From: Actinomycetes bacterium
GTDB taxonomy: Bacteria > Actinomycetota > Acidimicrobiia > Acidimicrobiales > Acidimicrobiaceae
Length of the DNA: 64,000 nt
Reading direction: 5' to 3'
NCBI GenBank assembly: GCA_021841935.1
Contig: JAKCDL010000005.1
Coordinates: forward strand, 68,031 to 132,030
Within the stretch, counting starts at the first letter, position 1; each line of letters begins with the position of its first letter. The translations under genes were made by a program, and so were the position numbers. Positions 36,071 to 45,017 of this stretch are shown one piece after another. The notes beneath the pieces are model-generated. The model worked only from the letters and a program-made list of their open reading frames with translations, was not told the origin of the DNA and made no database searches.

Positions 36071-36400
36071 TTAGAGACCTCGTACCAATTCAGTATCGAC
36101 TCCGATCACGCCAACCATCTGTGAGCCACCCGCGTTGCCAATGGGGGCACTTCTTCCCGGTAATACCACCTCAAAGAAGCTCTTGTTATCTTCTACATGT
36201 GCCTCTTCGCCATCTGGCACCCGACGGTCTTGCCATATTGCATTCGTCGGACATGCGGGCTCACAGGCACCGCAGTCTATGCATTCGAAAGGATTGATGT
36301 AGAGCTTTTTTTCACCCTCGTAGATGCAGTCAACGGGACACTCATCCACGCACGACTTATCCATCGTTCCTATGCACTGACTTGTTATTACGTATGGCAT
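36071..36400 (-). CDS. 7Fe ferredoxin
   Basis: A 109-residue ferredoxin of the actinobacterial 7Fe (3Fe-4S plus 4Fe-4S) type. Cysteines lie at 9, 17, 21, 25, 40, 43, 46 and 50, in CIGTMDKSCVDECPVDC and CIDCGACEPAC; in this family Cys9, 17 and 50 usually bind the 3Fe cluster. It lies between a ferredoxin reductase and the amidohydrolase within the box cluster. The obvious inference is electron delivery from the reductase to the BoxB oxygenase, replacing the BoxA reductase of proteobacteria, which carries ferredoxin-like clusters itself. Confidence 0.88.
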   Translation of the reverse strand: MPYVITSQCIGTMDKSCVDECPVDCIYEGEKKLYINPFECIDCGACEPACPTNAIWQDRRVPDGEEAHVEDNKSFFEVVLPGRSAPIGNAGGSQMVGVIGVDTELVRGL

Positions 36401-36735
36401 CGTTGGTCCAATCTACCCTCTAACTAATTGCCGTTTTTGCCCATTTGGAACTTTGTAAAGGTAATGGAACCTTGTAAAGCTCAGTAATTTATATTCGTCT
36501 CTAACTTTTTGCCTCGAGCCCTAGATTGGAGCTTTGGTGGAGTTGAGATTGTTTTGAAGTTGTAAGTGCAATCTGCTACGGCGCTTTATTAACCATCCGC
36601 GTTATGAGCAAATACCGTAATCTTCGTTCAACCTCGGAGGTGTGTCGATTTAACAACCTTAGATCCAATTTATCTAAACACTAGATAAAGCTCAGAGATA
36701 ATGGGAGCATCTCCCACTACTTTTAGCCTTCGACA
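36401..36735. other. Intergenic gap inside the box cluster
   Basis: About 335 bases, AT-rich, between the ferredoxin-reductase stop and the ferredoxin start. No gene or clear terminator is seen. Its length suggests that the ferredoxin and downstream genes may have a promoter of their own. Confidence 0.35.
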
Positions 36736-37797
36736 CTATGTATCGGATGAGTGGCCAGGTGCAAGGTGTTCTCTTGGGTCAATCTTTGCTACAGCGTTGT
36801 TTATGGCAGTTGCCGCCTCCCCGAAGCCGACCGCTATGAGCTTTACCTTCCCCTCATAGGTTGCAATATCTCCCGCTGCATAGATCCCATCGACATTAGT
36901 CTCCATCTTGGTATTCACCGGAATGTGGCGATTATCAACAACCTCTATACCGAGGGACTTTATAGATGCGACGTTTGCGTTGAAGCCTAAGGCAGCGACA
37001 ATTCGATCACAACTTCTGTATGTGACGTCATTACCTTTAGTGATCTCGACCTTTTCTAACCGCTCAACTCCGAGTAGGGAAGTCACTTCGGCATCAGTTA
37101 TTACCTCGACGCTAGAGGCAAAGAGCTCCCTGACGCTTGCTTGGTGGGCTCGAAAGTCACTTCGGCGATGAATTATCGTCACGCTACTAGCAATTGGCTC
37201 CAACATAAGTGCATAATCGACCGCGCTATCGCCACCTCCAACCACTACAACATCCATTGCTGCCAATTCCCTAGGGTTAGGGATGAAATAGGAGACTCCC
37301 TCGCCAGAGAATCCCTTAGCAGCTGGGAGAGGTTTTGGCGTGAAGGTTCCTACCCCTCCCGAAATCAACGCTGCCTTCGCATTAATTTCGCGTCCAGTCG
37401 CGGTCTCGAAGGTGTGGATTCGATCCTCCTCGTTGAATCTTCTACCGACTACCGACTCGCCAAGGAAGAAGGTTGGGTTGTAACGAAGGGCCTGACGATA
37501 GAGGCCATCGACCAGCTCCCTTCCGAGTATTTGAGTAAAGCCGGCGACGTCATAGATCTTCTTCTCGGGATAGAGGGCAGCAATTTGTCCGCCAACGACG
37601 CTTAGCGAATCGACGACAGCAATCTTTTTTCCTCTAAATCCGCCGTAGTAGGCCCCGTATAGCCCTACCGGGCCAGCACCGATGATTACGATGTCAAATA
37701 GGTCGCCCCTAAATCCATCTGCCGTTTCTATGCCATTGGCGATCTCTATCGGCGCTAGACCCTTCGGGGAGTTCTCTTGGTTCTTAGTTGATGTCAA
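36736..37797 (-). CDS. Ferredoxin/flavodoxin-NADP+ reductase, thioredoxin-reductase-like type
   Basis: A 353-residue FAD/NADP flavoprotein. FAD binding: DIVIIGAGPVGLYGAYYGGFRG; then VVGGQIAALYPEKKIYDVAGF; NADPH binding: VVVVGGGDSAVDYALML; and the closing GIYAAGDIATYEGKVKLIAVGFGEAATAIN. It lacks the CxxC of thioredoxin reductase, and the GGQ...YPEK.IYDV stretch is specific to TrxR-like ferredoxin-NADP reductases (YumC type). A 30-residue N-terminal extension precedes the fold. Placement between benzoate-CoA ligase and a ferredoxin suggests that it feeds NADPH electrons to that ferredoxin for BoxB. Confidence 0.85.
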   Translation of the reverse strand: MTSTKNQENSPKGLAPIEIANGIETADGFRGDLFDIVIIGAGPVGLYGAYYGGFRGKKIAVVDSLSVVGGQIAALYPEKKIYDVAGFTQILGRELVDGLYRQALRYNPTFFLGESVVGRRFNEEDRIHTFETATGREINAKAALISGGVGTFTPKPLPAAKGFSGEGVSYFIPNPRELAAMDVVVVGGGDSAVDYALMLEPIASSVTIIHRRSDFRAHQASVRELFASSVEVITDAEVTSLLGVERLEKVEITKGNDVTYRSCDRIVAALGFNANVASIKSLGIEVVDNRHIPVNTKMETNVDGIYAAGDIATYEGKVKLIAVGFGEAATAINNAVAKIDPREHLAPGHSSDT

Positions 37798-37863
37798 TTT
37801 AGAGACTTCTCCTCTTTGAATATGAGATAGTTACATGGATCGAAGGTGTGATGAATCGGTTGT

Positions 37864-39420
37864 TCAACTCAGAAGACCTCGTGCCTGCTCGCGCAGTTCG
37901 ACCCTGCGCACCTTTCCGGTTGCAGTTGTTGGGAATGAGGTTACGAATACGATCTTCCTCGGCCGTTCGAAGGAGGGAAGGGCCTCGCGGCAGTGAGCAA
38001 TCAACTCCTCTTCGGTAGCGGATCCTCCCTCATTCAAGATGACAAAGGCAACTGGTTTTTCAAGTTGGTCTTCATCGACCGCACTTACAACCACCGCTTG
38101 GGCTACTGCACTATGCTTTACTAACGCCTCCTCCACTTCAGTTGGGGAGACCCAAATCCCAGAGGCCTTCAACATATCTGAAGTTCGCCCGAGGCAGCGA
38201 TAGTAGCCATCTTTATCCTTGACGTAAGTATCTCCGGTTCTCAGCCATTCACCCTGAAATACTTCGCGAGACGCTTCGTATCGGCTGTAGTAGCCAATTG
38301 CCGTTGAGTCTCCCCTCACATAGAGCGTTCCGGTCTCATCCTCTTTGGCCTCTGCTCCATCGTCCTTTATGATCTTTAGGTCGTAGCCTGGAACTGCGAC
38401 ACCCGTCGTACCTGCGCGTACCTCTCCTTCGCGATTCGATAGAAAGATATGAAGCATCTCGGTCATTCCGATTCCATCGAGGATGTCAAATCCAAATCGT
38501 TCAGTGAACTTTTCATATAGAGATGGGGGTAGGGGTTCCCCAGCTGATGCGCTCAACCTTACACTTGCCATCTTCTTCGCGTCGACGTTGCTGTGCATCA
38601 TGTTTGCGAAGAAGGTGGGACCTCCGAAAAATAGGGTAGCCCCATGACGATCGACTTGGTCGGCTATCAATTCAGGCCTGGATGGATTTGCAACGAGAAT
38701 CGTCGTAGCACCTACAAAGAGGGGGAAGAGTATTGAATTTCCGAGTCCATAGGCGAAGAAGGCTTTGGCGGCCGAAAGCGTCCTGTCATCCTCTTTGATT
38801 CCAAGGACTTTGACTGCGTAGTTATTGGCTGCGACTTCAATAGAGCCGTGGCGATGCATCGCACCTTTGGGCCTTCCCGTAGTACCCGACGTGTAGAGCC
38901 AAAAACACGGTGAGTCAAATCCGGTATACCGCGTGCCTCTCCCTGCATATGGAGCAATTGGTACGTCTCTTAGGTCACAGTAACGATAAGTTCGATCTAC
39001 TTCGATATCCCCAGCGCTATAGATGATGTCGAGTTCAGGTGGTCTAACGGTTGCAAAGCCACTCTTTACTAAATCGCTAAATTGAGGAGATACTGCTAGG
39101 GCTCGAGCTCGAGAGTCGACTATTAATTCTGTTATCTGTTCACTGTGCAGCATCGTGGAGATAGGTACCGGTATGGCACCAACTCTCATTGCAGCTAAAA
39201 ATGTCACTGCAAAGTCGATCGAGTCGGCCATCAGCATCATGATCCTCTCCTCGGAGCGGATTCCATCCTCAATGAATTGTTGGGCTAGCGAATCAACTTT
39301 GGTCAAAAGACCAAGATAAGTCAGTGAGCCCTCATCGGTGATAATTGCGGTCTTGTTCCCAAAGCCTGCCTCAATTTGACGATCTAAGAGCGTCTCGCTT
39401 GCATTATAAAACTTTTGCAC
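37864..39420 (-). CDS. Benzoate-CoA ligase
   Basis: An AMP-forming acyl-CoA synthetase of 518 residues from GTG 39420, selected because GGGGGG lies four bases upstream; the open frame runs on to 39534, into boxB. The P-loop YTSGTTGRPKG is at about 176-186, GIGMTEMLHIFLSNREGEVRAGTTG is the A5 adenine motif region, GEWLRTGDTY is the A7 hinge-side motif and the catalytic Lys lies in TATGKVRR. Benzoate-CoA ligases share FNASxxLLDR at the N-terminus, which appears as FYNASETLLDR. It activates benzoate to benzoyl-CoA with ATP, the first step of the pathway, and is encoded between boxB and the ferredoxin reductase. Confidence 0.88.
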   Translation of the reverse strand: MQKFYNASETLLDRQIEAGFGNKTAIITDEGSLTYLGLLTKVDSLAQQFIEDGIRSEERIMMLMADSIDFAVTFLAAMRVGAIPVPISTMLHSEQITELIVDSRARALAVSPQFSDLVKSGFATVRPPELDIIYSAGDIEVDRTYRYCDLRDVPIAPYAGRGTRYTGFDSPCFWLYTSGTTGRPKGAMHRHGSIEVAANNYAVKVLGIKEDDRTLSAAKAFFAYGLGNSILFPLFVGATTILVANPSRPELIADQVDRHGATLFFGGPTFFANMMHSNVDAKKMASVRLSASAGEPLPPSLYEKFTERFGFDILDGIGMTEMLHIFLSNREGEVRAGTTGVAVPGYDLKIIKDDGAEAKEDETGTLYVRGDSTAIGYYSRYEASREVFQGEWLRTGDTYVKDKDGYYRCLGRTSDMLKASGIWVSPTEVEEALVKHSAVAQAVVVSAVDEDQLEKPVAFVILNEGGSATEEELIAHCREALPSFERPRKIVFVTSFPTTATGKVRRVELREQARGLLS

Positions 39421-39442
39421 TTTTCCCCCCAAGAAATTGCAA

Positions 39443-40861
39443 TTATGCCAGATGGACGTATTCGTAGTCGAATGGCTGGTTATTGATACCTTTGATTGGT
39501 GGTGCGATCCACGAGGCGATCTTTCCAGGCTCATAGACCGGCTTCATGAGCGACCGAACAAATGCTTTGTCTGCTTCGGTTGGCAGGTATCGCTCTTTGG
39601 TGGAGTTGAAGTCGTCCAAGGATAGGATTTCGCCATCTGGAGTTGTCTCGATGGGGGAAAAGATTCCGACCCTTCTGTTGAATGATGTCGCGGGTAATCT
39701 AAGGCGAAAGTCAACACCGAACTCTTCTAGGACACGATTCCATCGAGTGACTCCGTTTCGACAGTCGGCGATGTACTCATTTCGTAGCGTGTGATTTAGA
39801 GCGGTCAGCGCTGAGACCTCTTTAGAGGTAATTACGCCAGATTCGGTGAGACTATCAACAGAGACCGTAGTTGATTGAAGGATGTGGTCGTCATTTTGGG
39901 CCTCTTCGGCCCATCTCCCCTTTAGGCCCATCGTGAAGTAGTTGGCTGCATTTGTCGAGATCTCACTACCGAATAGGTCAAGGGAGACGCTGTAGTGGAA
40001 GTTGAGGTACTTTTGAATCACATCGAGTGGAATAGCCCCGTACTGAGCGATATCGTAGGTGTCGTGCTCAGCCATCACCTCGCAACTTCTTCGAACTACC
40101 CGATCGATACCAGTCGTGCCGACGAACATGTGGTGTGACTCTTCCTTGAGCATGAATTCACATGTTCGAGAGAGGGGATCGAAGGCACTCTCCTTCAAGG
40201 TTCCAAGTTGGTACTTTCCATCGCGATCGGTAAAGTATGTAAACATGAAGAAGCTAAGCCAATCGGGAGTCTCTTCGTTGAAGGCCCCAAGGATTCTTGG
40301 TGAGTCCGAAGAGCCTGAGTTGCGAAGGAGCAATTCGTCTGCCTCTTCCCTTCCCTCTCTTCCAAAGTAGGCGTGAAGGAGGTAGACCATCGCCCAAAGG
40401 TGACGCCCCTCCTCTACGTTGACCTGGAAGAGGTTTCGAAGATCATAGAGGCTCGGTGCGCTAAGCCCTAAGTTTCTCTGTTGCTCTACCGACGCCGGCT
40501 CGGTATCTCCTTGGATCACTATCAATCTTTGAAGATCGCTTCGATACTCTCCAGGTACCTGTTGCCAAGCATCCTCACCCTTGTGAGCTCCAAATGCAAC
40601 CTTTCGGTTGGCGTCACGCTCAGCTAGAAAGATCCCCCATCGGTACTCTTCCATGGCGACGTGGCCAAATTGTGCCCATCCATCCCTCCCCACATTTATG
40701 GCGGTGCGAAGGTAGACGTCGTCGGTTGGAAGTGTTGGTCCCATCTGCTTCCACCAATTGATGAAGTTGGGCTGCCAACTTTCAAGGGCTCTCTTGAGGC
40801 GGCGATCGTCACCCAAGTCGACGTTGTTTGGAATCTTTTCGTCATAGTTTGCAATTGCCAT
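39443..40861 (-). CDS. boxB: Benzoyl-CoA 2,3-epoxidase, oxygenase subunit
   Basis: A 472-residue diiron epoxidase, the same length as known BoxB proteins. Two carboxylate/histidine motifs are visible: VNVEEGRHLWAM (Glu150, Glu151, His154) and LKEESHHMFVG (Glu240, Glu241, His243, His244). It adds one oxygen atom of O2 to benzoyl-CoA to form the 2,3-epoxide. Electrons in proteobacteria come from BoxA; here a ferredoxin and reductase are encoded downstream. It starts six bases after the boxC stop and ends 22 bases before the benzoate-CoA ligase start. Confidence 0.93.
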   Translation of the reverse strand: MAIANYDEKIPNNVDLGDDRRLKRALESWQPNFINWWKQMGPTLPTDDVYLRTAINVGRDGWAQFGHVAMEEYRWGIFLAERDANRKVAFGAHKGEDAWQQVPGEYRSDLQRLIVIQGDTEPASVEQQRNLGLSAPSLYDLRNLFQVNVEEGRHLWAMVYLLHAYFGREGREEADELLLRNSGSSDSPRILGAFNEETPDWLSFFMFTYFTDRDGKYQLGTLKESAFDPLSRTCEFMLKEESHHMFVGTTGIDRVVRRSCEVMAEHDTYDIAQYGAIPLDVIQKYLNFHYSVSLDLFGSEISTNAANYFTMGLKGRWAEEAQNDDHILQSTTVSVDSLTESGVITSKEVSALTALNHTLRNEYIADCRNGVTRWNRVLEEFGVDFRLRLPATSFNRRVGIFSPIETTPDGEILSLDDFNSTKERYLPTEADKAFVRSLMKPVYEPGKIASWIAPPIKGINNQPFDYEYVHLA

Positions 40862-40867
40862 CTCTTT

Positions 40868-42541
40868 TTAGATCCTCTCTCTATTGAAATTTCCGCGAAG
40901 GCCGCTGCCGTAACGCCTTAATGCACCCTCTTCGCCACTGGCATTTGGTCTATAGAAGATCCAATTCTGCCACGCAGAGAGGCGTGAGAATATCTTGGTC
41001 TCAAGGGTCTCGGGGCCAACGAAGCGATAGTTAGCCTCCATGCCGGTTAGGGCGTCAGGGTTGAAGCTCGCCCGCTCTTCAAGGCAGAGGCGTACCTCGT
41101 CGTCGTAGTCGATATCGTCGGGGGCGAAGGTGACTAGCCCCAGTGATAGTGCTAGGTCGCCATCGATCAACTTCCCGATCATCTCCTCCACCTTTTCAAT
41201 AGAGGTGACATCGCCGTAGAAGCGGGACTCTAGGCGGGTAAGTCCATTTCCCATTGGAAGTGGGCCGAAGTTCATCTTCGATAGCATGAAGTGACTTTCC
41301 GAAGAGTCATCTTCAGAATCAATGAGTTGATAGATACGATCTGATGCTAGGGCTATCTCAAAGAGCGATCCTGAGAGAAGGTTGCCACCCTCGATTAGAG
41401 TGATAAGCGATCGGCTGGTAACGTCAAATCTCTTTAGGGTACGTTTTTGGTAGTGAATCACTTCATTGGCAAACCAATCGTCGCGATTTGCAAGAAGTAG
41501 CTCGTCGAACTTTACTATCTCTAGCGGGTCGCCCTTGCCCCGAATTACCCATGTTCCAATCTCGGGTTCGTTGGTACGCAGTTCTAGGATCGCATCGTCT
41601 AGTTGTCTAGTTAGAGACAACATATAGAAGTTCTCCCCCTGTCCCTTGGCAATCTCGATCGACTTTGGAGCACTAATGCCATCGGGGAGAGCGACGTTTA
41701 TCTCTGCGTATCGAAGTTCGCGATTTATCAATACCTTGACGTAGTCGTATGAGATGAGATCGTGGTCAACCACCTTCTTCAGGGGGTTCAGCTCAATACC
41801 GATCTGCGGGGCGTTCTTTTGGAGCGTAGATGCCAACTGCGATGCATATTTGACGACTTCGTCAGAGAAGGATGCTTTAGGGACTAGGCCATCCACAAGC
41901 TTCATCGCAAGTGCCTTCTTGCCTCCAACCCCTTCGGGCTTTGTGGCGAAGTAATCGGCGAGATCCCGTCGAACAAAGCGCTTGTCCACAACTCTTGTTA
42001 GCCCACCGGTACCAGGTAGAACGCCTAGGAGGGGAATCTCCGGAAGCGATACTGCGCTAGATCGATCATCCACGAGGAGTATTTTCTCGCATGCTAGAGC
42101 AAGCTCGTAACCCCCGCCAGCAGCTACCCCATTTAGTGCTGCGATGTAGACCTGTGAAGAGTTGGTAGTGGCATCTTCAATTCCTAGGCGGGTTTCGTTG
42201 GTGAATTTGCAGAAGTTCACCTTCCATTGATGGCTCGATTGTGCGAGCATCTTGATGTTTGCACCTGCGCAAAAGATCTTCTCTTTGGCCGATGTAATCA
42301 CAACCACTTTGACGCTTGGATGGGTGAATCGAAGGCGCTGGGTCAAGTCGTAGAGTTCGATATCTACCCCAAGGTCGTAGGAGTTCATTTTGAGTTCGTA
42401 GCCCTCTTTGATTCCACCCGCCTCGTCGATGTCGATCTCGACAGTTGCAATTTCGCCATCTATCTTGAGGCGAAGGTGTCGATATGAGTTCGGATCGACT
42501 TGAAAATCAACCCTCTTTGGCGCCACCAGTGGTGTCTCCAT
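40868..42541 (-). CDS. boxC: Benzoyl-CoA-dihydrodiol lyase
   Basis: A 557-residue crotonase-superfamily enzyme, the usual BoxC length, about twice that of a simple enoyl-CoA hydratase. Visible stretches: VVVITSAKEKIFCAGANIKML (oxyanion-hole region), YIAALNGVAAGGGYELALACE, and SLPEIPLLGVLPGTGGLTRVVDKR, with a second crotonase-like half ending in FYRPNASGEEGALRRYG. It opens the 2,3-epoxide ring hydrolytically to 3,4-dehydroadipyl-CoA semialdehyde plus formate. It is the first gene of the minus-strand cluster; GGGGGG lies just upstream of its ATG. The divergent PaaX-type gene starts within 90 bases. Confidence 0.93.
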   Translation of the reverse strand: METPLVAPKRVDFQVDPNSYRHLRLKIDGEIATVEIDIDEAGGIKEGYELKMNSYDLGVDIELYDLTQRLRFTHPSVKVVVITSAKEKIFCAGANIKMLAQSSHQWKVNFCKFTNETRLGIEDATTNSSQVYIAALNGVAAGGGYELALACEKILLVDDRSSAVSLPEIPLLGVLPGTGGLTRVVDKRFVRRDLADYFATKPEGVGGKKALAMKLVDGLVPKASFSDEVVKYASQLASTLQKNAPQIGIELNPLKKVVDHDLISYDYVKVLINRELRYAEINVALPDGISAPKSIEIAKGQGENFYMLSLTRQLDDAILELRTNEPEIGTWVIRGKGDPLEIVKFDELLLANRDDWFANEVIHYQKRTLKRFDVTSRSLITLIEGGNLLSGSLFEIALASDRIYQLIDSEDDSSESHFMLSKMNFGPLPMGNGLTRLESRFYGDVTSIEKVEEMIGKLIDGDLALSLGLVTFAPDDIDYDDEVRLCLEERASFNPDALTGMEANYRFVGPETLETKIFSRLSAWQNWIFYRPNASGEEGALRRYGSGLRGNFNRERI

Positions 42542-42572
42542 AAGCCCCCCTTGTTTTTATAACTGTCAACAT

Positions 42573-42622
42573 ACTACATAAAAGTGTAATAATGCAAGTA
42601 TTTGTAGAATATTATTATCTAC
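42573..42622. promoter_or_regulatory. Operator-like dyads between boxC and the PaaX-type regulator
   Basis: Two imperfect dyads lie in the 89-base divergent spacer: ACTACAT-AAAA-GTGTAAT at 42573-42590, and GTAGA-9 bases-TCTAC at 42604-42622. Both hold TAC/GTA half-sites. If the regulator starts at 42631, the second is directly upstream of its start. They are the best candidates for binding by the encoded repressor; no direct evidence. Confidence 0.45.
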
Positions 42623-42630
42623 GTGGTAAT

Positions 42631-43449
42631 ATGAATGGTGTGAGCACTCAAGATGTCAAGTTGTTATCTCCATCGGGCGCAAGTGCAAGTGCGCTTCTAC
42701 TAACTGCACTTGGTGAATTTTTTGCATCACACCACGACTTTTGCTTCGCCTCTGACTTGGTTGAAGTTTTAGCAACGGTAGGCATCGAGGAAAAAAGTGC
42801 TCGTCAAGCCATCTTTCGTGCGATCAAAGACGGTTATATGATCTCGACTCGAGTAGGTCGTCGCTCCCAGTTGATGTTGACCGAGCGTGCCCTCAACCTC
42901 CTTGAGGTCGGACGTGAGCGAATCTTCTCATTTCAAAGTCGGAGTCTCAGCGATCGCTGGCTAATAGTGGCGCATCCAAATCTTTCGATAGAGAGACAAT
43001 CGCGCCGGCGCCTCATGATCGCACTCAGGTTCTACGGTTTAGTAAGCCCATACTCGGGGCTATTTGTCGGAACCAATCCTCACTTTTGTGAGATAGTCAT
43101 GGACATATTCGCCGAGTACGCCCCCGATTCACAGGTGATAGTAGCTACCGTATCTCCTGATGAAGTAGTTGGTATTTCAGATATGGTCATGGAGATGATC
43201 GATTTGGATGTGCTAGAGAAGAGCTACGGAGCCTTTATCGACTACTTCACAACGCTTTCAGAGGCAGATCAATACGTCGGCCAGATCCTATCACTCGTTC
43301 ATGAATGGCGCCACTTTGCAATCGAGGATATCGAGCTCTTCGATAGCCTGCTACCGATCGACTGGATTGGACGCAGGGGGAAAGAGCTCTTCGATAGCCT
43401 CTATAACAAGTGGCGTCCTCTTTGTCCAGAGTTCACGTCGTTCAGGTAG
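42631..43449 (+). CDS. PaaX-family transcriptional repressor
   Basis: A 272-residue protein from ATG 42631; an upstream ATG at 42592 would add 13 residues and run through an operator-like dyad. PaaX features: an N-terminal winged helix (about 20-75, with EEKSARQAIFRAIKDGYMIS as the recognition region), a central RSLSDRWLIVAHP and RRRLMIALRFYGLVSPYSGLFVG, and a C-terminal LVHEWRHFAIEDIELFDSLLPIDWIGRRGKELFDSLY. PaaX represses aromatic-acid catabolic genes and is released by a CoA thioester such as phenylacetyl-CoA. Divergence from boxC suggests benzoyl-CoA or a later thioester as the inducer (inference). Confidence 0.82.
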   Translation: MNGVSTQDVKLLSPSGASASALLLTALGEFFASHHDFCFASDLVEVLATVGIEEKSARQAIFRAIKDGYMISTRVGRRSQLMLTERALNLLEVGRERIFSFQSRSLSDRWLIVAHPNLSIERQSRRRLMIALRFYGLVSPYSGLFVGTNPHFCEIVMDIFAEYAPDSQVIVATVSPDEVVGISDMVMEMIDLDVLEKSYGAFIDYFTTLSEADQYVGQILSLVHEWRHFAIEDIELFDSLLPIDWIGRRGKELFDSLYNKWRPLCPEFTSFR

Positions 43450-43675
43450 AGGTGAAAATTAGATTTAGGGGTATTCATTGCTATCGTTTCTAAAGAAGCC
43501 GTCCTTGTGTCAAGAAGCCTTTGGAGGTAGGCCTAGATCCATGGACTAGCTGATTTGATCAACTCCATTAGTTTTGCTACATCCAAGAGAGCTGGGTGTC
43601 TTTTCTCAATGCGAGTCTCGTGCCCCGAACCCTGGGGCTAATAGATCTAAGGGGAGTGCCTGACCTCTATCGCCT

Positions 43676-44956
43676 CTAAACGAAGGTTAGGGTTGGATAT
43701 GTCCCCAAGAGAGCGCTCTTTGAATCTCCTTGAAGAACTTTGTCTAAAAGGGGAGCGTAGACCGATCTGAAGTCAGTTGTCACCTTTAGGTTGTCATCCA
43801 CGAGGGAAGATAGTGACGGGTAGTCACCGTAGATTCCACCTTTTACCTGATCGCCAACGACAAATAAGACGCTTGCAGTTCCATGGTCGGTCCCGAGGCC
43901 ACCATTCACGTTAGCTCGCCGACCAAATTCGCTGTAGACCAAGAGTGTTACTCTCGGGCGATTCGTTGAATTTAAAGTTGAAAAGAGGGTTGCGATCGCG
44001 TCATCTGCGGCCTTGAGGTCGGCTTTGTGTACCTCAGCCTCATTTACGTGAGTATCAAATCCGCTCATTGAAAATGTGAAGACTCTTGTGTCAAGCCCAG
44101 CGTTGATTAAGGTTGCAATGGTCTGTGCATCCTTTGAGGCCCCAGCCGAGTAAGAGCTTGCTCCGCCACCGGTTGCTGCACTTATCTCCCCCAGAGATGT
44201 CATGGATGTTGCCTTAGTTGATCCGCTAAAGAGGTGTGACAAGTCATCATTTAGCGTCAGAAGATTCGATATCGATGCTGAGTAGACTAAGTCCATCCCT
44301 TGGTACTGAGATTGATCTGACAACTCTTTTAGAGTTGCGCTGTCGAGTAGATAGGGTAGTGGTGCCGGTGTCGTTGATAGGAGCGACGAGGCGCTATTTT
44401 TAGCCCCTATTGCGAGCGGTGGAACTGAAGTTCCGATCGATATTGCTGTTGTTGGAGTCGGGGCCGCTAGTTGATCTAGATATCGCCCAACCCAACCTGT
44501 GGTGATGGTGTTATCGGTCGATCCCGCCTGCCAAATATCCATTGAGACAAAGTGTGAGAGGATCGGATCTGGATAAGAAACTCCTGCGACTATTGCGACT
44601 TTCCCGCTAGCCCACATCTTTTGGAGATTAGATAGGGAGTTGTTGATGTAGAGATCGTCCTTTCCAAGGGCTGTTACGTCGCTAGCACTTAGTGCGAGGG
44701 AGCCGCGGAGCTGCCTATAGAGGGGGTCTTGAAATGGAACTATTGTATTTAGACCGTCGTTTCCGCCATATAGGGTAAAGATCACCAAGACATCGTGGTT
44801 ACTTGGAGTTATCTTCGCACTCGGTGAATTAATCTTTGTTATCAGCTGATGATTTCTATCGAAGAGCAGATACCCTGAGGCGGCTGCTGCCGCTGATGAT
44901 GCACCTAGTGCCAGAAACTTTCGCCGTGAGAGAGTCGTCATTTTTTTGCCTTTCAA
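43676..44956 (-). CDS. DUF1501 protein with Tat signal
   Basis: A 426-residue exported protein. The N-terminus has a twin-arginine signal LSRRKFLALGASSAAAAASGYLLF. The DUF1501 domain is seen in VIFTLYGGNDGLNTIVPF, HFVSMDIWQAGS, TFSMSGFDTHVNE and VLVYSEFGRRANVNGGLGTDHGTASVLFVVG, reminiscent of the alkaline-phosphatase/sulfatase fold. The biochemical role is not known. It is encoded about 60 bases downstream of a DUF1800 gene; these two families nearly always occur together and act in the same unknown process at the cell surface. Confidence 0.85.
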   Translation of the reverse strand: MKGKKMTTLSRRKFLALGASSAAAAASGYLLFDRNHQLITKINSPSAKITPSNHDVLVIFTLYGGNDGLNTIVPFQDPLYRQLRGSLALSASDVTALGKDDLYINNSLSNLQKMWASGKVAIVAGVSYPDPILSHFVSMDIWQAGSTDNTITTGWVGRYLDQLAAPTPTTAISIGTSVPPLAIGAKNSASSLLSTTPAPLPYLLDSATLKELSDQSQYQGMDLVYSASISNLLTLNDDLSHLFSGSTKATSMTSLGEISAATGGGASSYSAGASKDAQTIATLINAGLDTRVFTFSMSGFDTHVNEAEVHKADLKAADDAIATLFSTLNSTNRPRVTLLVYSEFGRRANVNGGLGTDHGTASVLFVVGDQVKGGIYGDYPSLSSLVDDNLKVTTDFRSVYAPLLDKVLQGDSKSALLGTYPTLTFV

Positions 44957-45017
44957 ATCGAGGGGCTAAGACATATATGGAGCATTGATCGAAGTTTTAG
45001 TTAGCGAGCGGTTAGCT

